Source: JAPKEZ01 sp047638975 (lineage in GTDB: Bacteria > Planctomycetota > UBA1135). Taken from it: DNA of 64,000 nucleotides. The DNA lies in the NCBI GenBank assembly GCA_047638975.1, contig JBLINB010000004.1:4669-68668 (forward strand), written 5' to 3'. A model generated the notes under the pieces. It saw nothing but the letters and a program-made list of their open reading frames with translations. It did no database searches and was not told where the DNA came from. Below, piece after piece: positions 8,444-18,176 of the stretch. Positions within the stretch are counted from its first letter, which is position 1. Every line of letters begins with the position of its first letter. A program made the position numbers and the translations under genes.

Positions 8444-9745
8444 CTATTGCTTTGACTTTAGCTGCGAAGCCCGCAGAGTATAAGTTAAGCCAAGTTTGTT
8501 GCCATGCTGGCCCATAGCGCTGTAGCTCATGCTTGGATCGTCGCCACTGAAATCGAAATCTAGCATAGAAAAATGCTCAGCGGTGATCTCGCTGCCAGGT
8601 ACGCGCCGAATAGCAATACTGTCGGCGGTACTACCGCCTACTCCGGCGGCTAAGGGTGATGAAGTGAATTCGACTAATGGATAATCTAGGACCTTTTCAT
8701 CGCGCAGGATCTCTCCGGTATGACGGTCGCCACTCAATAGCACCACCCCATTTATATGTTGCTCATTCAAGAAATCTAGCAAGCGTTGTCGCTCGCTGGG
8801 AAACATCTTCCAGGTTTCATATGGATGGTAATCAGCGATTACCTGCATTCCCGAGACGATTAGTTTAAAGTCGGCTGTACTAGCTAACAGTTCGTTTTGC
8901 AACCACCGCCATTGCCCCTCACCGAGCAGCTGTTTATTTTCGATATCTAATTTATTAGGCTGACGGTGATAACGTGTATCAAGCATAAAAACATCTACGC
9001 CATTAAGGTGCAGCACATGGTAGACGCCATCGTTAGTGCTGCCGAAGGATGGATTCGGCCAGTAGCTTTTATATAAAGCATAGGATTCTTCACGCAAAAA
9101 ATAAGTCTTGTCAGAGTCATTCGGCCCATAATCGTGATCGTCCCAAATCGCAGCATGCGCGGTCGAGCTAAGCAGTTCTTGCAAATGCGGCAACGACCTC
9201 TGAATGGCCCAGCGTTTGCGCATCAGATTGATGTCATTCCATTCTTGAGTAATGCGGCTGTAATAAATATTGTCTCCCATCCATAGAAACCATTGTGGAT
9301 GTTGTGCGGCAATAGTTTTAAATATAGATTGTGAAGGGTCCGGCCCCCAATCGCCTGCACATGAGCCAAAGGCTACTTTGAATTTATCGGCGCCGCTAGT
9401 TGTGAATTTTTGTGGACTCAATGCCGTTAATGCTCCATCGCTAGCAAGCAAACGGTATTCATATTCGGTGCTTGGCAGTAATCCGGTGAGTTGCACGCGC
9501 CCCCTTGGGTTTTCGCTATCTGACAACACCAACATCGGATCATTCGGTGCCAACTGCCATTCACCATCAGCGGCCTTCAATTCGATTTGAAAGCGCAAAG
9601 GGATATCTGCTGAGGCCCAAATACGCACGCTGGTCGCGGTGAGGTCACCGAGCATTGGCCCGGCATTCAACTCTGTCGACGATTGCTTGCTCGAGTGCGC
9701 GCAAGCAGCAATTGAGAGGAGTACAGCTACTAGAATCTGTTTCAC
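8444..9745 (-). CDS. PhoD-like metallophosphatase lipoprotein
   Basis: The product is 433 residues with a GTG start. The signal peptide ends in the lipobox IAAC (Cys16). An Ig-like PhoD N-domain covers about 28-115 (GPMLGDLTATSVRIWASADIPLRFQIEL). The metallophosphatase core has FGSCAGDW, FLWMGDNIYYSRI, IWDDHDYGPNDSD, MLDTRYHRQ, and LSGDRHTGEIL with the metal-binding His. The family hydrolyses phosphodiesters and monoesters outside the cytoplasm, so phosphate scavenging is the likely role. Only 20 bp separate its start from divergent rmuC, so the promoters must overlap. Confidence 0.88.
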   Translation of the reverse strand: MKQILVAVLLSIAACAHSSKQSSTELNAGPMLGDLTATSVRIWASADIPLRFQIELKAADGEWQLAPNDPMLVLSDSENPRGRVQLTGLLPSTEYEYRLLASDGALTALSPQKFTTSGADKFKVAFGSCAGDWGPDPSQSIFKTIAAQHPQWFLWMGDNIYYSRITQEWNDINLMRKRWAIQRSLPHLQELLSSTAHAAIWDDHDYGPNDSDKTYFLREESYALYKSYWPNPSFGSTNDGVYHVLHLNGVDVFMLDTRYHRQPNKLDIENKQLLGEGQWRWLQNELLASTADFKLIVSGMQVIADYHPYETWKMFPSERQRLLDFLNEQHINGVVLLSGDRHTGEILRDEKVLDYPLVEFTSSPLAAGVGGSTADSIAIRRVPGSEITAEHFSMLDFDFSGDDPSMSYSAMGQHGNKLGLTYTLRASQLKSKQ

Positions 9746-9765
9746 AATATTGATATTATGACAGC

Positions 9766-10905
9766 ATGGATGTTATTTTTCTAATCATTGGTGTAGCAAT
9801 CGGCGCTGTAGGTACATTTGTAATCATGCGCAATAAGGCTAGCGCGATCAATACAGCTACCGCTACAGCAACAGCGGCGGCAGAAAGTAGTACCGCTGAG
9901 AAGCTCAGAGAAGAAATCAGCAATAGTTTTAAAGCTATGGCTGCTGATGCACTTAACGCCAACTCAAAGCAGTTTAGCGACAAGACCGAATTGCAGCTGA
10001 AGCCGCTGCAAGATCAGCTCGACAAACTTGCCAAAGAAACGCGCACTCTAGAAGATGTGCGTCAACAATCGCGTGGTCAGTTGGCTGAACAATTGACAAA
10101 ACTACAAGTGGCGACCACTGATTTGCAGCTAAAGTCAGAATCGTTATCGACGGCATTGCGCGGCAGTTCTCAAGCACGCGGCCAATGGGGAGAAACGGTA
10201 CTCGAACGTATTCTTGAATTGGCTGGCATGACTAAAGACATCCACTATGAAGTTCAAAGCACTACTAGTGATGGCCAGCGTCCTGACTTTCAAATCATTC
10301 TACCCGGCGGCGATGTCATACCCGTTGATTCAAAAGTGCCGATGGCAGCTTTCCTAGATGCGCAGAAAGAAGATGATGCACAGCTACGCAGCAAACTATT
10401 AAAGCAGCATACTGCGGATGTGATGCAGCATGTAAAAACGCTTGCCAAGAAAGACTATGCCAAAAGCGTACAAGGCGATATTGACTTTACAGTGATGTTC
10501 TTGCCTGGCGATCATTTGTTGCAAGCGACTTTCGAGCATGACCCTCACCTACAAGAAAAAGCTATGCAGCAACGGGTGCTGATCGCTACTCCAGTAACGA
10601 TGATGGCGCTATTGCGCACCGTTGATTTATATTGGCAGCAAGAGAAGGTCGCCAAGAATGCCGTTGAGATTGCTAATACTGCTAAAGAGTATCACGAACG
10701 CATGAAATCGTTCATGGAGCACTTTAACAAAATCGGCAAGAGTCTGAAAACCGGCGTTGAGTCTTACAACAAAGCCGCTGGCAGCTATAGCCGCAAAGTA
10801 CTGCCGCAAGGCAAGCGTGTTGAAGAACTAAGCGCGGCGACCAGTGTCAAGCAACTCGAAGAGCCGCCGACGATACAGGTAACACCGCGCGAAGATATTG
10901 ATTAA
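9766..10905 (+). CDS. rmuC: DNA recombination protein RmuC homologue
   Basis: The product is 379 residues. It has an N-terminal membrane anchor (MDVIFLIIGVAIGAVGTFVI), a coiled coil at about 40-130, and the RmuC nuclease-fold domain at about 130-340: SSQARGQWGETVLERILELAGM, QRPDFQIILPGGDVIPVDSKVP, FTVMFLPGDHLLQATFEHDP and VLIATPVTMMALLRTVDLYWQQE. The family limits inversions at short inverted repeats in E. coli and is related to restriction-endonuclease folds. The gene stands alone between a divergent phosphatase and a convergent oxidoreductase. That link to inverted repeats is notable given the 17-bp repeat at menG. Confidence 0.93.
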   Translation: MDVIFLIIGVAIGAVGTFVIMRNKASAINTATATATAAAESSTAEKLREEISNSFKAMAADALNANSKQFSDKTELQLKPLQDQLDKLAKETRTLEDVRQQSRGQLAEQLTKLQVATTDLQLKSESLSTALRGSSQARGQWGETVLERILELAGMTKDIHYEVQSTTSDGQRPDFQIILPGGDVIPVDSKVPMAAFLDAQKEDDAQLRSKLLKQHTADVMQHVKTLAKKDYAKSVQGDIDFTVMFLPGDHLLQATFEHDPHLQEKAMQQRVLIATPVTMMALLRTVDLYWQQEKVAKNAVEIANTAKEYHERMKSFMEHFNKIGKSLKTGVESYNKAAGSYSRKVLPQGKRVEELSAATSVKQLEEPPTIQVTPREDID

Positions 10906-10927
10906 CGCGTTAGAGGCTATTAAGTCT

Positions 10928-12169
10928 TTACGCGCGTGGGTTCCATTTACCCTGTGCGACTAACGGAATAAAATCAATGAGATCGTCATCGAATGGGTCA
11001 ACAGCACGTTCGAGTTGCGCTGACTTATAAGCAGCCATCAAAATGCGCACGACTTGCTCGCCATCTTCAAAAGTGAGATCAGGAGTACGTCCTTCTAAAA
11101 AGCAATTAACCATGTGGCGGTTTTCTGCAGCGTAACCATAGGCCGATGCTTCTTCTGGCACGATTGGCATCACACCTTGCTCGGCATTTTGTTTTTCGAT
11201 CAAGTCTTCACCCTCAGAGCCACTTACTTTGCGCGAGAAGAATGCTTCAAGGCCCGTTTCGAGACTGTTGGAACGCATCGAATATTCTGGGCCTAACAGC
11301 TCAAAACTTAAACGCAAACCAGCGCCGACGAATGCCCACGAAGTTGTGGCTTCAGCAATCAGAGTGTTGCCATCTTCATCGCGATAAGTCACTGTACAGC
11401 GCGCAAAATCTTCTGAAGGTTTCTTAGAGTAATCGACTTCTTCGCCGTGAGTATCTTTCAGCTGCTGAACATATTCAGGACGCGTCCACTTAAGTGAAGC
11501 GATTTGCGCATTCACTGAAATTGGCGTAATAGATTTGCGATCAGCGCCAGGTGCCGTCAACAGAAAACGTGCAGTTTCGACGCTATGACACATCATGTCA
11601 TTCATCACTCCGCCACCCTGCTGCTCACCTTTCCAGAACCAAGGACTGTGTGGTCCGCAATGTTCTTCAGCCGCACGTGCTAAATAAGGACGCCCTGTTG
11701 TCGCTGCTGCACGACTCCAGATGATGTCTTTGCCGCGCACTACTGTTGGAGTGAACACCTGATTTTCTAGATAGCCAGTTGGGATACCCGCTTCTTCGAT
11801 GATCTCAACAACACGACGTGCCTCTTGCATATTACGTGCTAGTGGCTTTTCACAGGCGATACCGAGTAATGGTGTTGCGCGCCTGGCATTGCCGGCGGCG
11901 ATCGCTTCCATTACTGCAATCCGTGAATCGTTGGGTGAGTTAACCCAAATGGCTTCGATGCTAGGATCGGCGGCCATTTCTTCGAGTGACTCGAACGCGA
12001 CAGCTGGACCAAGATCGAGATCATTGGCGTTTGCTGCGGCTTGTTCGGCCGACGGCATGGTGCGACTGGTGACACCTGCCACGTGGCAGTTGCGTACTTC
12101 TACTAGAGACTGGATGTGAAAGTTGGTATTGAAGCCTGCGCCAACAAATCCGATTGCCAAGGATTTCAT
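10928..12169 (-). CDS. Gfo/Idh/MocA family oxidoreductase
   Basis: The product is 413 residues. It has an N-terminal Rossmann fold with GFVGAGFNTNFHIQSL, then WVNSPNDSRIAVMEA and the family motif CEKPLARNMQEA for NAD(P) and substrate binding. The C-terminal half contains GGGVMNDMMCHSVETARFLL, with the catalytic-region His. Such enzymes oxidise sugars, cyclitols or their derivatives. Its ATG overlaps the stop of the MFS transporter by one base, so the two are probably translationally coupled. With the DUF1080 and cytochrome genes upstream this suggests a catabolic operon for an uptaken glycoside or nucleoside-like compound; the substrate is unknown. Confidence 0.9.
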   Translation of the reverse strand: MKSLAIGFVGAGFNTNFHIQSLVEVRNCHVAGVTSRTMPSAEQAAANANDLDLGPAVAFESLEEMAADPSIEAIWVNSPNDSRIAVMEAIAAGNARRATPLLGIACEKPLARNMQEARRVVEIIEEAGIPTGYLENQVFTPTVVRGKDIIWSRAAATTGRPYLARAAEEHCGPHSPWFWKGEQQGGGVMNDMMCHSVETARFLLTAPGADRKSITPISVNAQIASLKWTRPEYVQQLKDTHGEEVDYSKKPSEDFARCTVTYRDEDGNTLIAEATTSWAFVGAGLRLSFELLGPEYSMRSNSLETGLEAFFSRKVSGSEGEDLIEKQNAEQGVMPIVPEEASAYGYAAENRHMVNCFLEGRTPDLTFEDGEQVVRILMAAYKSAQLERAVDPFDDDLIDFIPLVAQGKWNPRA

Positions 12170-13416
12170 TATGAAAGTTTAGTTTTTGATTTAGGGTAAA
12201 AGATTACAAGAGCTACCAAACATGCGAGCGAGGCCCACATGGGATAGCTAAATAGCTGGTTGTATGATTTCTGGCCATTCGCGTCAGTCGACCAAGTTGC
12301 AGCTGAGGTGGCAATTTTAGAGCCAACAATTGTGCCGACACCAATAATCACTAAGTTAAACAGTGATTGTGCCGAAGCCCGCACGTCGATAGAAGTATTT
12401 TCGTCTACCACCATAAAAGCCACGAATATAAAACATCCAAACGCCAAACCGTGCATAGCAACACCTAGCATTACGCCGCCAATGCCTACTGCTTCATAGT
12501 TGGCGAACAAAGCCATACGCGCAGCATATGCCAATAAGCCAATCGCTAACAATTGCTTACGGCTAAGCTTCGTTGCCAACAATGGCATGCTTGCCAGAAC
12601 TAATATTTCCGACATCTGTCCGATGGTCATCAATCCGCCACCGCCGACTCCGACTATTTTATTTACAACTTCGATAAAGCCGCTAGCCTGCTCTTGTATG
12701 TTGCCCAAGAAGCCCGCGGTGTGCACAAAATAAAATTGGTGAATGCAACTAACCGGAACAGCTAATAAAAACAGTGTGAGCAAGGGTTGGCGTTTAATCT
12801 CGCGCAAGGCACGTCTAGTAGCGTTTTGCGCAATAGTTTTGGTTGGCGGAGTATGCGGTAAGAACAAACAGTAGACCCCCATGATAATACCTAAACCACC
12901 AGAGAGTCGGAAGGCATCAGCCATTCCGGCAGTGGTGTTGTCGACATGCATATGCAGTAGCCATTGGCCGATTGCTATGCCAACCACAATCCAACCTACA
13001 GTACCCCAAACGCGGACGCGTCCGAAATCTTTGTCGAGGTCATCTAAGTGGTGAAACGCTAGTGAATTAGTGAGCGGCAGGGTCGGCGAATAGACTAGTG
13101 AGTACACTAAAGAGAATACTAAAAAGCTACTATAGCTTTCAATGCTCGCAAGCTGCCACACCAGTACACCACCAAGAATATGCGATATCGCAAGAAATTT
13201 TTCAGTGGCAAACCAACGATCGGCGATCTGACCAGCAATAAAAGGAGCGACTATTGCACCTAATGCTCCGATTGCAAACATGTTTCCGACTTGCTCTGGC
13301 GACATGCCGCGGAACTCAGTAAGAAATGGCCACAATAACGGCAACCATGCGCCCCAAATGGCATACTGCAAGAACATCATCACCGACAAACGTTTCAACG
13401 GAGGGGACGCTTGCAT
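12169..13416 (-). CDS. MFS transporter, nucleoside:H+ symporter type
   Basis: The product is 415 residues with about 12 membrane segments. The start LSVMMFLQYAIWGAWLPLLWPFL and the internal RVRVWGTVGWIVVGIAIGQWLL resemble the NupG/XapB branch of MFS, which carries nucleosides. PVC genomes have many relatives of unknown substrate, often beside sugar oxidoreductases. It lies between the DUF1080 gene (1-bp gap) and the Gfo/Idh/MocA gene (1-bp overlap), and adenosine deaminase is in the same run. Nucleoside import is therefore an attractive inference, but a sugar or aglycone is equally possible. Confidence 0.85.
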   Translation of the reverse strand: MQASPPLKRLSVMMFLQYAIWGAWLPLLWPFLTEFRGMSPEQVGNMFAIGALGAIVAPFIAGQIADRWFATEKFLAISHILGGVLVWQLASIESYSSFLVFSLVYSLVYSPTLPLTNSLAFHHLDDLDKDFGRVRVWGTVGWIVVGIAIGQWLLHMHVDNTTAGMADAFRLSGGLGIIMGVYCLFLPHTPPTKTIAQNATRRALREIKRQPLLTLFLLAVPVSCIHQFYFVHTAGFLGNIQEQASGFIEVVNKIVGVGGGGLMTIGQMSEILVLASMPLLATKLSRKQLLAIGLLAYAARMALFANYEAVGIGGVMLGVAMHGLAFGCFIFVAFMVVDENTSIDVRASAQSLFNLVIIGVGTIVGSKIATSAATWSTDANGQKSYNQLFSYPMWASLACLVALVIFYPKSKTKLS

Positions 13417-13417
13417 T

Positions 13418-14023
13418 TTAGACCTCGGTTACTCGGATATTGCGGTAACGTACCGGAGAGGCGTTGTCATGATTTTGCAAACCGATGTATCCTTGAGTGC
13501 TGCGGTCGCCGGTGTAATTATTTACTAATTCGCCGTTAACAAAAAGACTGTATGCTTGGCCTACTACACGAATGCGATAGCTATTCCATTCGCCCACTGC
13601 TTTAGTAGGAATATGCGTTGCCGCTTGAAAGGAATACACCGAACCCGTGTCATGCTTTGCGCCACCTGTATCGCAAACTTGTAGTTCGTAACCCTCGTTC
13701 ACTGCCACCCATGGATCAAGGCCCGGGTTAGGGAAACGCACAAACACACCAGAATTATTTGATTCTGCAGTTACTTTCCATTCTAATTCTAATTCGAAAT
13801 CAACAAATTCTTTGGCTGTATACCAGTAAAGTCCCATGCCGCCTTGCGCGTAAATAGTGTCGCCATCATGCACGAATTCTCCGGGGCCGGCCATGCTCCA
13901 GTTTGCAAGTTGTGCGGCATCTCCGCTGAACAGTACATGCGATTTCGCTGCGATAGTAGTAGAACACGACATCGAGCAACATGCCACGGCCAAGGTTAAG
14001 GATAAGGTCAGGAGGAGTTTCAT
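13418..14023 (-). CDS. DUF1080 (3-keto-disaccharide hydrolase-type) lipoprotein
   Basis: The product is 201 residues from the ATG at 14023, chosen because it opens the signal peptide MKLLLTLSLTLAVAC; an ATG at 14047 and a TTG at 14059 are also in frame. After the Cys comes a DUF1080 jelly-roll: VLFSGDAAQLANWSMAGPGEF, GGMGLYWYTAKEFVDFELELEWKV, ESNNSGVFVRFPNP, GYELQVCDTGG and YIGLQNHDNASPVRYRNIRV. Members bind or cleave sugars, and some hydrolyse 3-keto-glycosides. It sits between the propeller-DUF1080 fusion and the transporter, so two related domains are encoded side by side. Confidence 0.87.
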   Translation of the reverse strand: MKLLLTLSLTLAVACCSMSCSTTIAAKSHVLFSGDAAQLANWSMAGPGEFVHDGDTIYAQGGMGLYWYTAKEFVDFELELEWKVTAESNNSGVFVRFPNPGLDPWVAVNEGYELQVCDTGGAKHDTGSVYSFQAATHIPTKAVGEWNSYRIRVVGQAYSLFVNGELVNNYTGDRSTQGYIGLQNHDNASPVRYRNIRVTEV

Positions 14024-14051
14024 TGTCACTAAAGTAGAGGACGCCATGAAT

Positions 14052-16085
14052 TCAATCAAGGGGCTTTAGACGCACATCCGCAATTGCTACCGTTCCGGCA
14101 GTTGCTTGAAAGAACATTGGCGCCGACGCGACTTCTTGCTGCGATACTGCGCCACCAGTGACTTCGGAGCACTCTGCAGCGCCAAGAATGGTCACGGAAT
14201 CAATACTTATGTTTTCGAAGCGTGCATTACGGGTTTTCTTGCCATCAGCATCAAAACGTGGCGCCAAGAAAGTGCCGCGCATGATATGCCAGATACCAGC
14301 ACCATTGTATGCCTGTACACGAGGGTTTTTTGAACCTATCACCGCGCCGCAAGTGCTGTCGTCGCGCAACTGCAATTCGTAACGTGACATCATGTACAAA
14401 CCAGAGTCACCGCCTTCGGGCAACATGAAACTAAACCTAAATTCTACGTCACCATAAGAGTCGTTCGAAACAAAATCGCTAGCGCCAGGGCCGACGTTAA
14501 CCAGAGCACTGTTGCCAACATTTATTTCAAATTGCTGCGGATTACTTTCATTGTAGGTCGCAGAACATAACTTCCAACCATCCGCGCTCCAATTATCAAA
14601 AGGATCGCCCCATGTCGTGGTTAGCCATCCGCCACCTTCTTCTTCGACCGTACGTTGCTCCGGAGCTTGTACCGTCTTAGCCACGCTCGAACTTGACAGC
14701 TCGCCGAAAGGGAGCTGATTGATGGTGTATGAAAATTCATCGTGCAGCAAACCTATCCCCGCCAATTGCAGGCGTACGCAACGACCCGCCTTTAAATCCA
14801 TGCCCGATAAGGTCAAGCGCATGCCGTCATCGCTTAGAACTATGGACGGCACTTTGAGGTCTTTATCGCGCATCTCGGGAGAACCGTAATCCCACCAATA
14901 GTTATAGTCGTAACTACGCGCAGTGATTTTAGGGACTTCGTTTATTGCTTTAGTGAGGTCGATGATGAAGCCGTCTTGACGCAAACGTATGTTCTGCATT
15001 TCGAGTGGCAAATCATCTGTGTAACGTATACGCGCTATTCCTGAGCCTGGTGCTTGACCACCCCATCCGCGGTTAGTTAATCCGGTAAACAAAGAGCCAT
15101 CGGGTGCAAAGCGCACACGAATGGCACTGCCGACTCCGCTACGAAATGGCACCACTGCTCCCTGTGTTACCCCCTGAACATCTTCAAGCATGACGCGCAG
15201 TATGTTTCCTAGAGTTAATTCTGCGACGAATAGCTGGTCTTTAAAGGGACCAAACTTTCCGGCTGTAGTGTCGTGCACTAAGTTGCCAGTCGAGCGCGAC
15301 CAATCGTAAGGTATCCACACGGCTGCGGATTTAGGCTGGCGTTTAGGCGCTTCGGTAGTGCTTGGATCAAGCTCTCCAAACTCGTAATCAGCCGTCCAGC
15401 GTAAGGAAGCGGGATGCCCGAAAAAGTCGTCTTGCTTGACATCGAAAATACCGCATACTGGCATCCAATCGCCTTGATTGTCGGTGTAGAGCAAACGCTG
15501 CTGGCTATCAATACCTAAACCACAGGGGCTGCGCACTCCGGATGCATACCAAGTGGTGTCGCCATTAGGCGTAACCTGCATAATCGTGCCACGGCGTGGC
15601 GCTTTCGCTTTACCGTGCCACCATTCGGGGCTCCAGAATCCGACGTTGGTGCTGATGTAAAAGTTACCTTGTTCATCAACGGGTAGACCAAAAGCAAATT
15701 CATGGTAATTGCCGGTCATCCCCCAGTCTTGCGATACCGATTCGATGCGGTCGCATACTTGATCGCCATCTAAATCGATGAGGCGCGACAACTCGCCACG
15801 CTGCATGACATAAATTTTATCGTCGACGACTTCGAGCCCGAGGCCTTCGTGTAAACCTTCGGCAAAGATGTGAAATTTGACTAAAGAGATGTCGTCAGAC
15901 AGAGCGTTATCGACCCACCACACGCGTCCGCGTCTAGTGCTTAACAACATGGTGCCGTCGGACAGAAAGTCGACACCACCTACTTCTATCGTTTCGCCAT
16001 CAGGTGTTGGCAAAAACTCTAAAGCGTAATGATTTTCTTCTGCGACTTGCAGCGTACATAAAATAAAGGCACAGAGATTAATCAT
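14052..16085 (-). CDS. Sugar dehydrogenase-like propeller fused to DUF1080 domain
   Basis: The product is 677 residues. I use the ATG at 16085, which overlaps the cytochrome stop and starts a short signal peptide (MINLCAFILCTLQVAEENH). Residues about 20-340 form a soluble glucose-dehydrogenase-like propeller: GGVDFLSDGTMLLSTRRGRVWWVD, GLHEGLGLEVVDDKIYVMQRGELSRL, YASGVRSPCGLGIDSQQRLLYTDNQGDWMP, and FAPDGSLFTGLTNRGWGG. Residues about 490-677 are a DUF1080 domain with GDSGLYMMSRYELQLRDD. The architecture is typical of PVC extracellular catabolism. With the upstream cytochrome c it may oxidise a sugar and pass electrons to heme; the cofactor is not visible. Confidence 0.82.
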   Translation of the reverse strand: MINLCAFILCTLQVAEENHYALEFLPTPDGETIEVGGVDFLSDGTMLLSTRRGRVWWVDNALSDDISLVKFHIFAEGLHEGLGLEVVDDKIYVMQRGELSRLIDLDGDQVCDRIESVSQDWGMTGNYHEFAFGLPVDEQGNFYISTNVGFWSPEWWHGKAKAPRRGTIMQVTPNGDTTWYASGVRSPCGLGIDSQQRLLYTDNQGDWMPVCGIFDVKQDDFFGHPASLRWTADYEFGELDPSTTEAPKRQPKSAAVWIPYDWSRSTGNLVHDTTAGKFGPFKDQLFVAELTLGNILRVMLEDVQGVTQGAVVPFRSGVGSAIRVRFAPDGSLFTGLTNRGWGGQAPGSGIARIRYTDDLPLEMQNIRLRQDGFIIDLTKAINEVPKITARSYDYNYWWDYGSPEMRDKDLKVPSIVLSDDGMRLTLSGMDLKAGRCVRLQLAGIGLLHDEFSYTINQLPFGELSSSSVAKTVQAPEQRTVEEEGGGWLTTTWGDPFDNWSADGWKLCSATYNESNPQQFEINVGNSALVNVGPGASDFVSNDSYGDVEFRFSFMLPEGGDSGLYMMSRYELQLRDDSTCGAVIGSKNPRVQAYNGAGIWHIMRGTFLAPRFDADGKKTRNARFENISIDSVTILGAAECSEVTGGAVSQQEVASAPMFFQATAGTVAIADVRLKPLD

Positions 16086-17106
16086 GGTTGTGTTCCTCGC
16101 TAGCGTCTTCGTTAACAGTTTCTTCGGTAACAGTCTCTTCATTCAACATCACATATTCGTAGATAAAAGAATACGGGGTTTTTATTTCAGCAGGATCTAA
16201 GCGTAATCCGCGACCCACGCGTACTTGGGCAGGAGCCTGATAACTGGCGCCATAAAACAATGACGCTTCACACTCGACCAGCCATTCGATACTAATGTGC
16301 TGCACGATTACCGATTCTATTTGCGGATCAGCATAGCGTATTTTTGCGAGATCAAAATATTCAGTTACCTCTGCGACTTCAAGATTATTTTCTGCATCAA
16401 TAATACGGTATATCACTTTAGCCTGGCCATCACTAACCTCGGTTGCAACAAACCTTAATTGCGTCTCACCACTGCCACTTGCCGAGAAAAGACCCCAGCC
16501 ATTTTCGTTGTCGTCATTGAGCATAAGCAACTCGCCCAACGGTTTAAGCATTGCGCCACCGCGGTCACCCCAGTCGTCACGCTGCACGAAATCGCCTTTT
16601 CTAAAAGCAAGGATACCCATAGTCTCCAGATTTATTTCGACGCTTAAACCATCAAGGCCACCTAAGATGACGACACGTGGCAGTACTTTTGAATCATCGT
16701 GATAATCTTTTAGACCTCCACGAATAATTTGCGGACGGTTTGTTACAGTCATTATCGCCGCTAAGGTGTCTGTTTTTTTCTCTGGCGGTGCAAACAATAA
16801 AACACTTGCTGCCACAGCCTCGATTTCTTCTTTGCTGAGTACCATTTCAAATGCTGGCATCGGAGTGCCACCAATGCCTTTGCTAATAGTATTGAATAGC
16901 GCAGTTGGCGTGTTGCCAAACGAGAAACCACCGTCTATGAAACTACGCGCCGGTTTGTCGAACTTGACCAGGCCGTCGCCATCGCCTTTCGCACCATGGC
17001 AGGTGGCGCAATTTTGTAGGTAAAGCGCTTTACCATCAGGAGGAGCTGTGGGTTGTTGGCTAGCTGCCGACAACAAGACAACACCAAATGCTGTTAGAAA
17101 AATCAT
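16078..17106 (-). CDS. Exported cytochrome c with C-terminal unknown domain
   Basis: The product is 342 residues with a signal peptide MIFLTAFGVVLLSAASQQ. A single class I heme site CATCH is at 33-37, followed by GGTPMPAFEMVLSKEEIEAVAASVLLF with a candidate Met ligand. Residues about 115-330 are a beta-rich region of unknown function, and the tail is acidic and His-containing (SEEHNHD). It reads into the propeller-DUF1080 gene with an 8-bp overlap, so the two are co-translated. A role as electron acceptor for that protein is inferred from this coupling. Confidence 0.85.
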   Translation of the reverse strand: MIFLTAFGVVLLSAASQQPTAPPDGKALYLQNCATCHGAKGDGDGLVKFDKPARSFIDGGFSFGNTPTALFNTISKGIGGTPMPAFEMVLSKEEIEAVAASVLLFAPPEKKTDTLAAIMTVTNRPQIIRGGLKDYHDDSKVLPRVVILGGLDGLSVEINLETMGILAFRKGDFVQRDDWGDRGGAMLKPLGELLMLNDDNENGWGLFSASGSGETQLRFVATEVSDGQAKVIYRIIDAENNLEVAEVTEYFDLAKIRYADPQIESVIVQHISIEWLVECEASLFYGASYQAPAQVRVGRGLRLDPAEIKTPYSFIYEYVMLNEETVTEETVNEDASEEHNHD

Positions 17107-17114
17107 GCACTAGT

Positions 17115-18176
17115 CTAGCAGATAGCTATGAGCTTGTCATGCTCCGCCTGCACCGCGCGCTTATATTCAGATGCCTCAGCCGAGCTTCCTGGAAAGAACA
17201 TTGCTGCAAATCCGTTTCGAGCGATTTTCGCTAATTGCTGATGCGATAATTGAGCACTAACCGCGGCTAATTGATACTCCTTGCAAATAGTCGTATGTGA
17301 AACCAAACGATTATCGGTAGCTAATGTAAAGGGGATGTCTAGTTCGATGAACTTTACAAAAGGATGCTCCGATAAATCTTTTAAATGCGGCATCGTTTGC
17401 ATATTAGATGTTAAGCAAACCTCTAATAGAATATCTCGATCTCGTACTAGCATCACTAAATCTGAGTCTTGCAGCAAATGCGTTCCGTGTCCGATTCGCT
17501 GAGCATGGCAACTAGTAATGGCGTCGGCAATCGATGCCGCACCATCTGCTTCGCCGGCATGCACTGTGCGGGACAATCCAGCCTCAAGAGCTATGGCGTA
17601 GGCGCGACTATGCGCTTGCGCAGGATTACCGAACTCGGCACCAGCAAGATCAAATGCGACTACCGGTAAATTAAGCTCATCGCGTGCTGCTATCGCAGTA
17701 TTCACAGCCTCTATAGATTTATTTGCAAACTGTTCTGGGAAACGCATTGCACAAACGATTAGTGCTCCACGGTATAGATCAACAGTCGCACTATTCTTGT
17801 CATTAAATTCGGCTTCTGCTTGTTTAATGCCATCACTAGCAGCCATTAATATTTGCAAACTATTTAAGGCATCGTGCTCTAACAATTGCGGAGCAAAACG
17901 AATTTCTTGATAGTACACCCCTTCGCTGAAGGCATCTATGCATAATTCATAGGTGATGCGCGCAATCGATGCTTCATCGCGCATGACCGCGCAAGTGTAT
18001 TTGAAACCGTTTAAATATTCTTCGAGCGATTTGTAAGTTTCTCGAAACACCCCTTCTGGCACCTCACACTCGAATTGATCGGCTAATTCGAGTAGAGTAC
18101 TGTGACGCAGCGAGCCGTCAAGATGAACATGTAAATCCGTCTTGGGCAGCCTAGTGATGAATTCTTGAGTGTTCAT
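17115..18176 (-). CDS. add: Adenosine deaminase
   Basis: The product is 353 residues. It hydrolyses adenosine to inosine with one zinc. Visible zinc and catalytic residues: HVHLDGS (His16, His18), HAGEADG with the catalytic Glu, RIGHGTHLL, and LATDNRLVSHT carrying the Asp ligand. The TDN in place of TDDP occurs in a known bacterial subgroup, and CLTSN replaces the usual CPTSN. Its ATG directly abuts the stop of the DUF819 gene. Purine salvage is the expected role, consistent with the nucleoside-type MFS gene downstream. Other amidohydrolase substrates (adenine, aminodeoxyfutalosine) cannot be fully excluded. Confidence 0.9.
   Translation of the reverse strand: MNTQEFITRLPKTDLHVHLDGSLRHSTLLELADQFECEVPEGVFRETYKSLEEYLNGFKYTCAVMRDEASIARITYELCIDAFSEGVYYQEIRFAPQLLEHDALNSLQILMAASDGIKQAEAEFNDKNSATVDLYRGALIVCAMRFPEQFANKSIEAVNTAIAARDELNLPVVAFDLAGAEFGNPAQAHSRAYAIALEAGLSRTVHAGEADGAASIADAITSCHAQRIGHGTHLLQDSDLVMLVRDRDILLEVCLTSNMQTMPHLKDLSEHPFVKFIELDIPFTLATDNRLVSHTTICKEYQLAAVSAQLSHQQLAKIARNGFAAMFFPGSSAEASEYKRAVQAEHDKLIAIC

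Noticed and set aside
10903..10912. Palindrome TAACGCGTTA over the rmuC stop codon
   Set aside because: Short and without loop or T-run; not a terminator and no evidence of a binding site.
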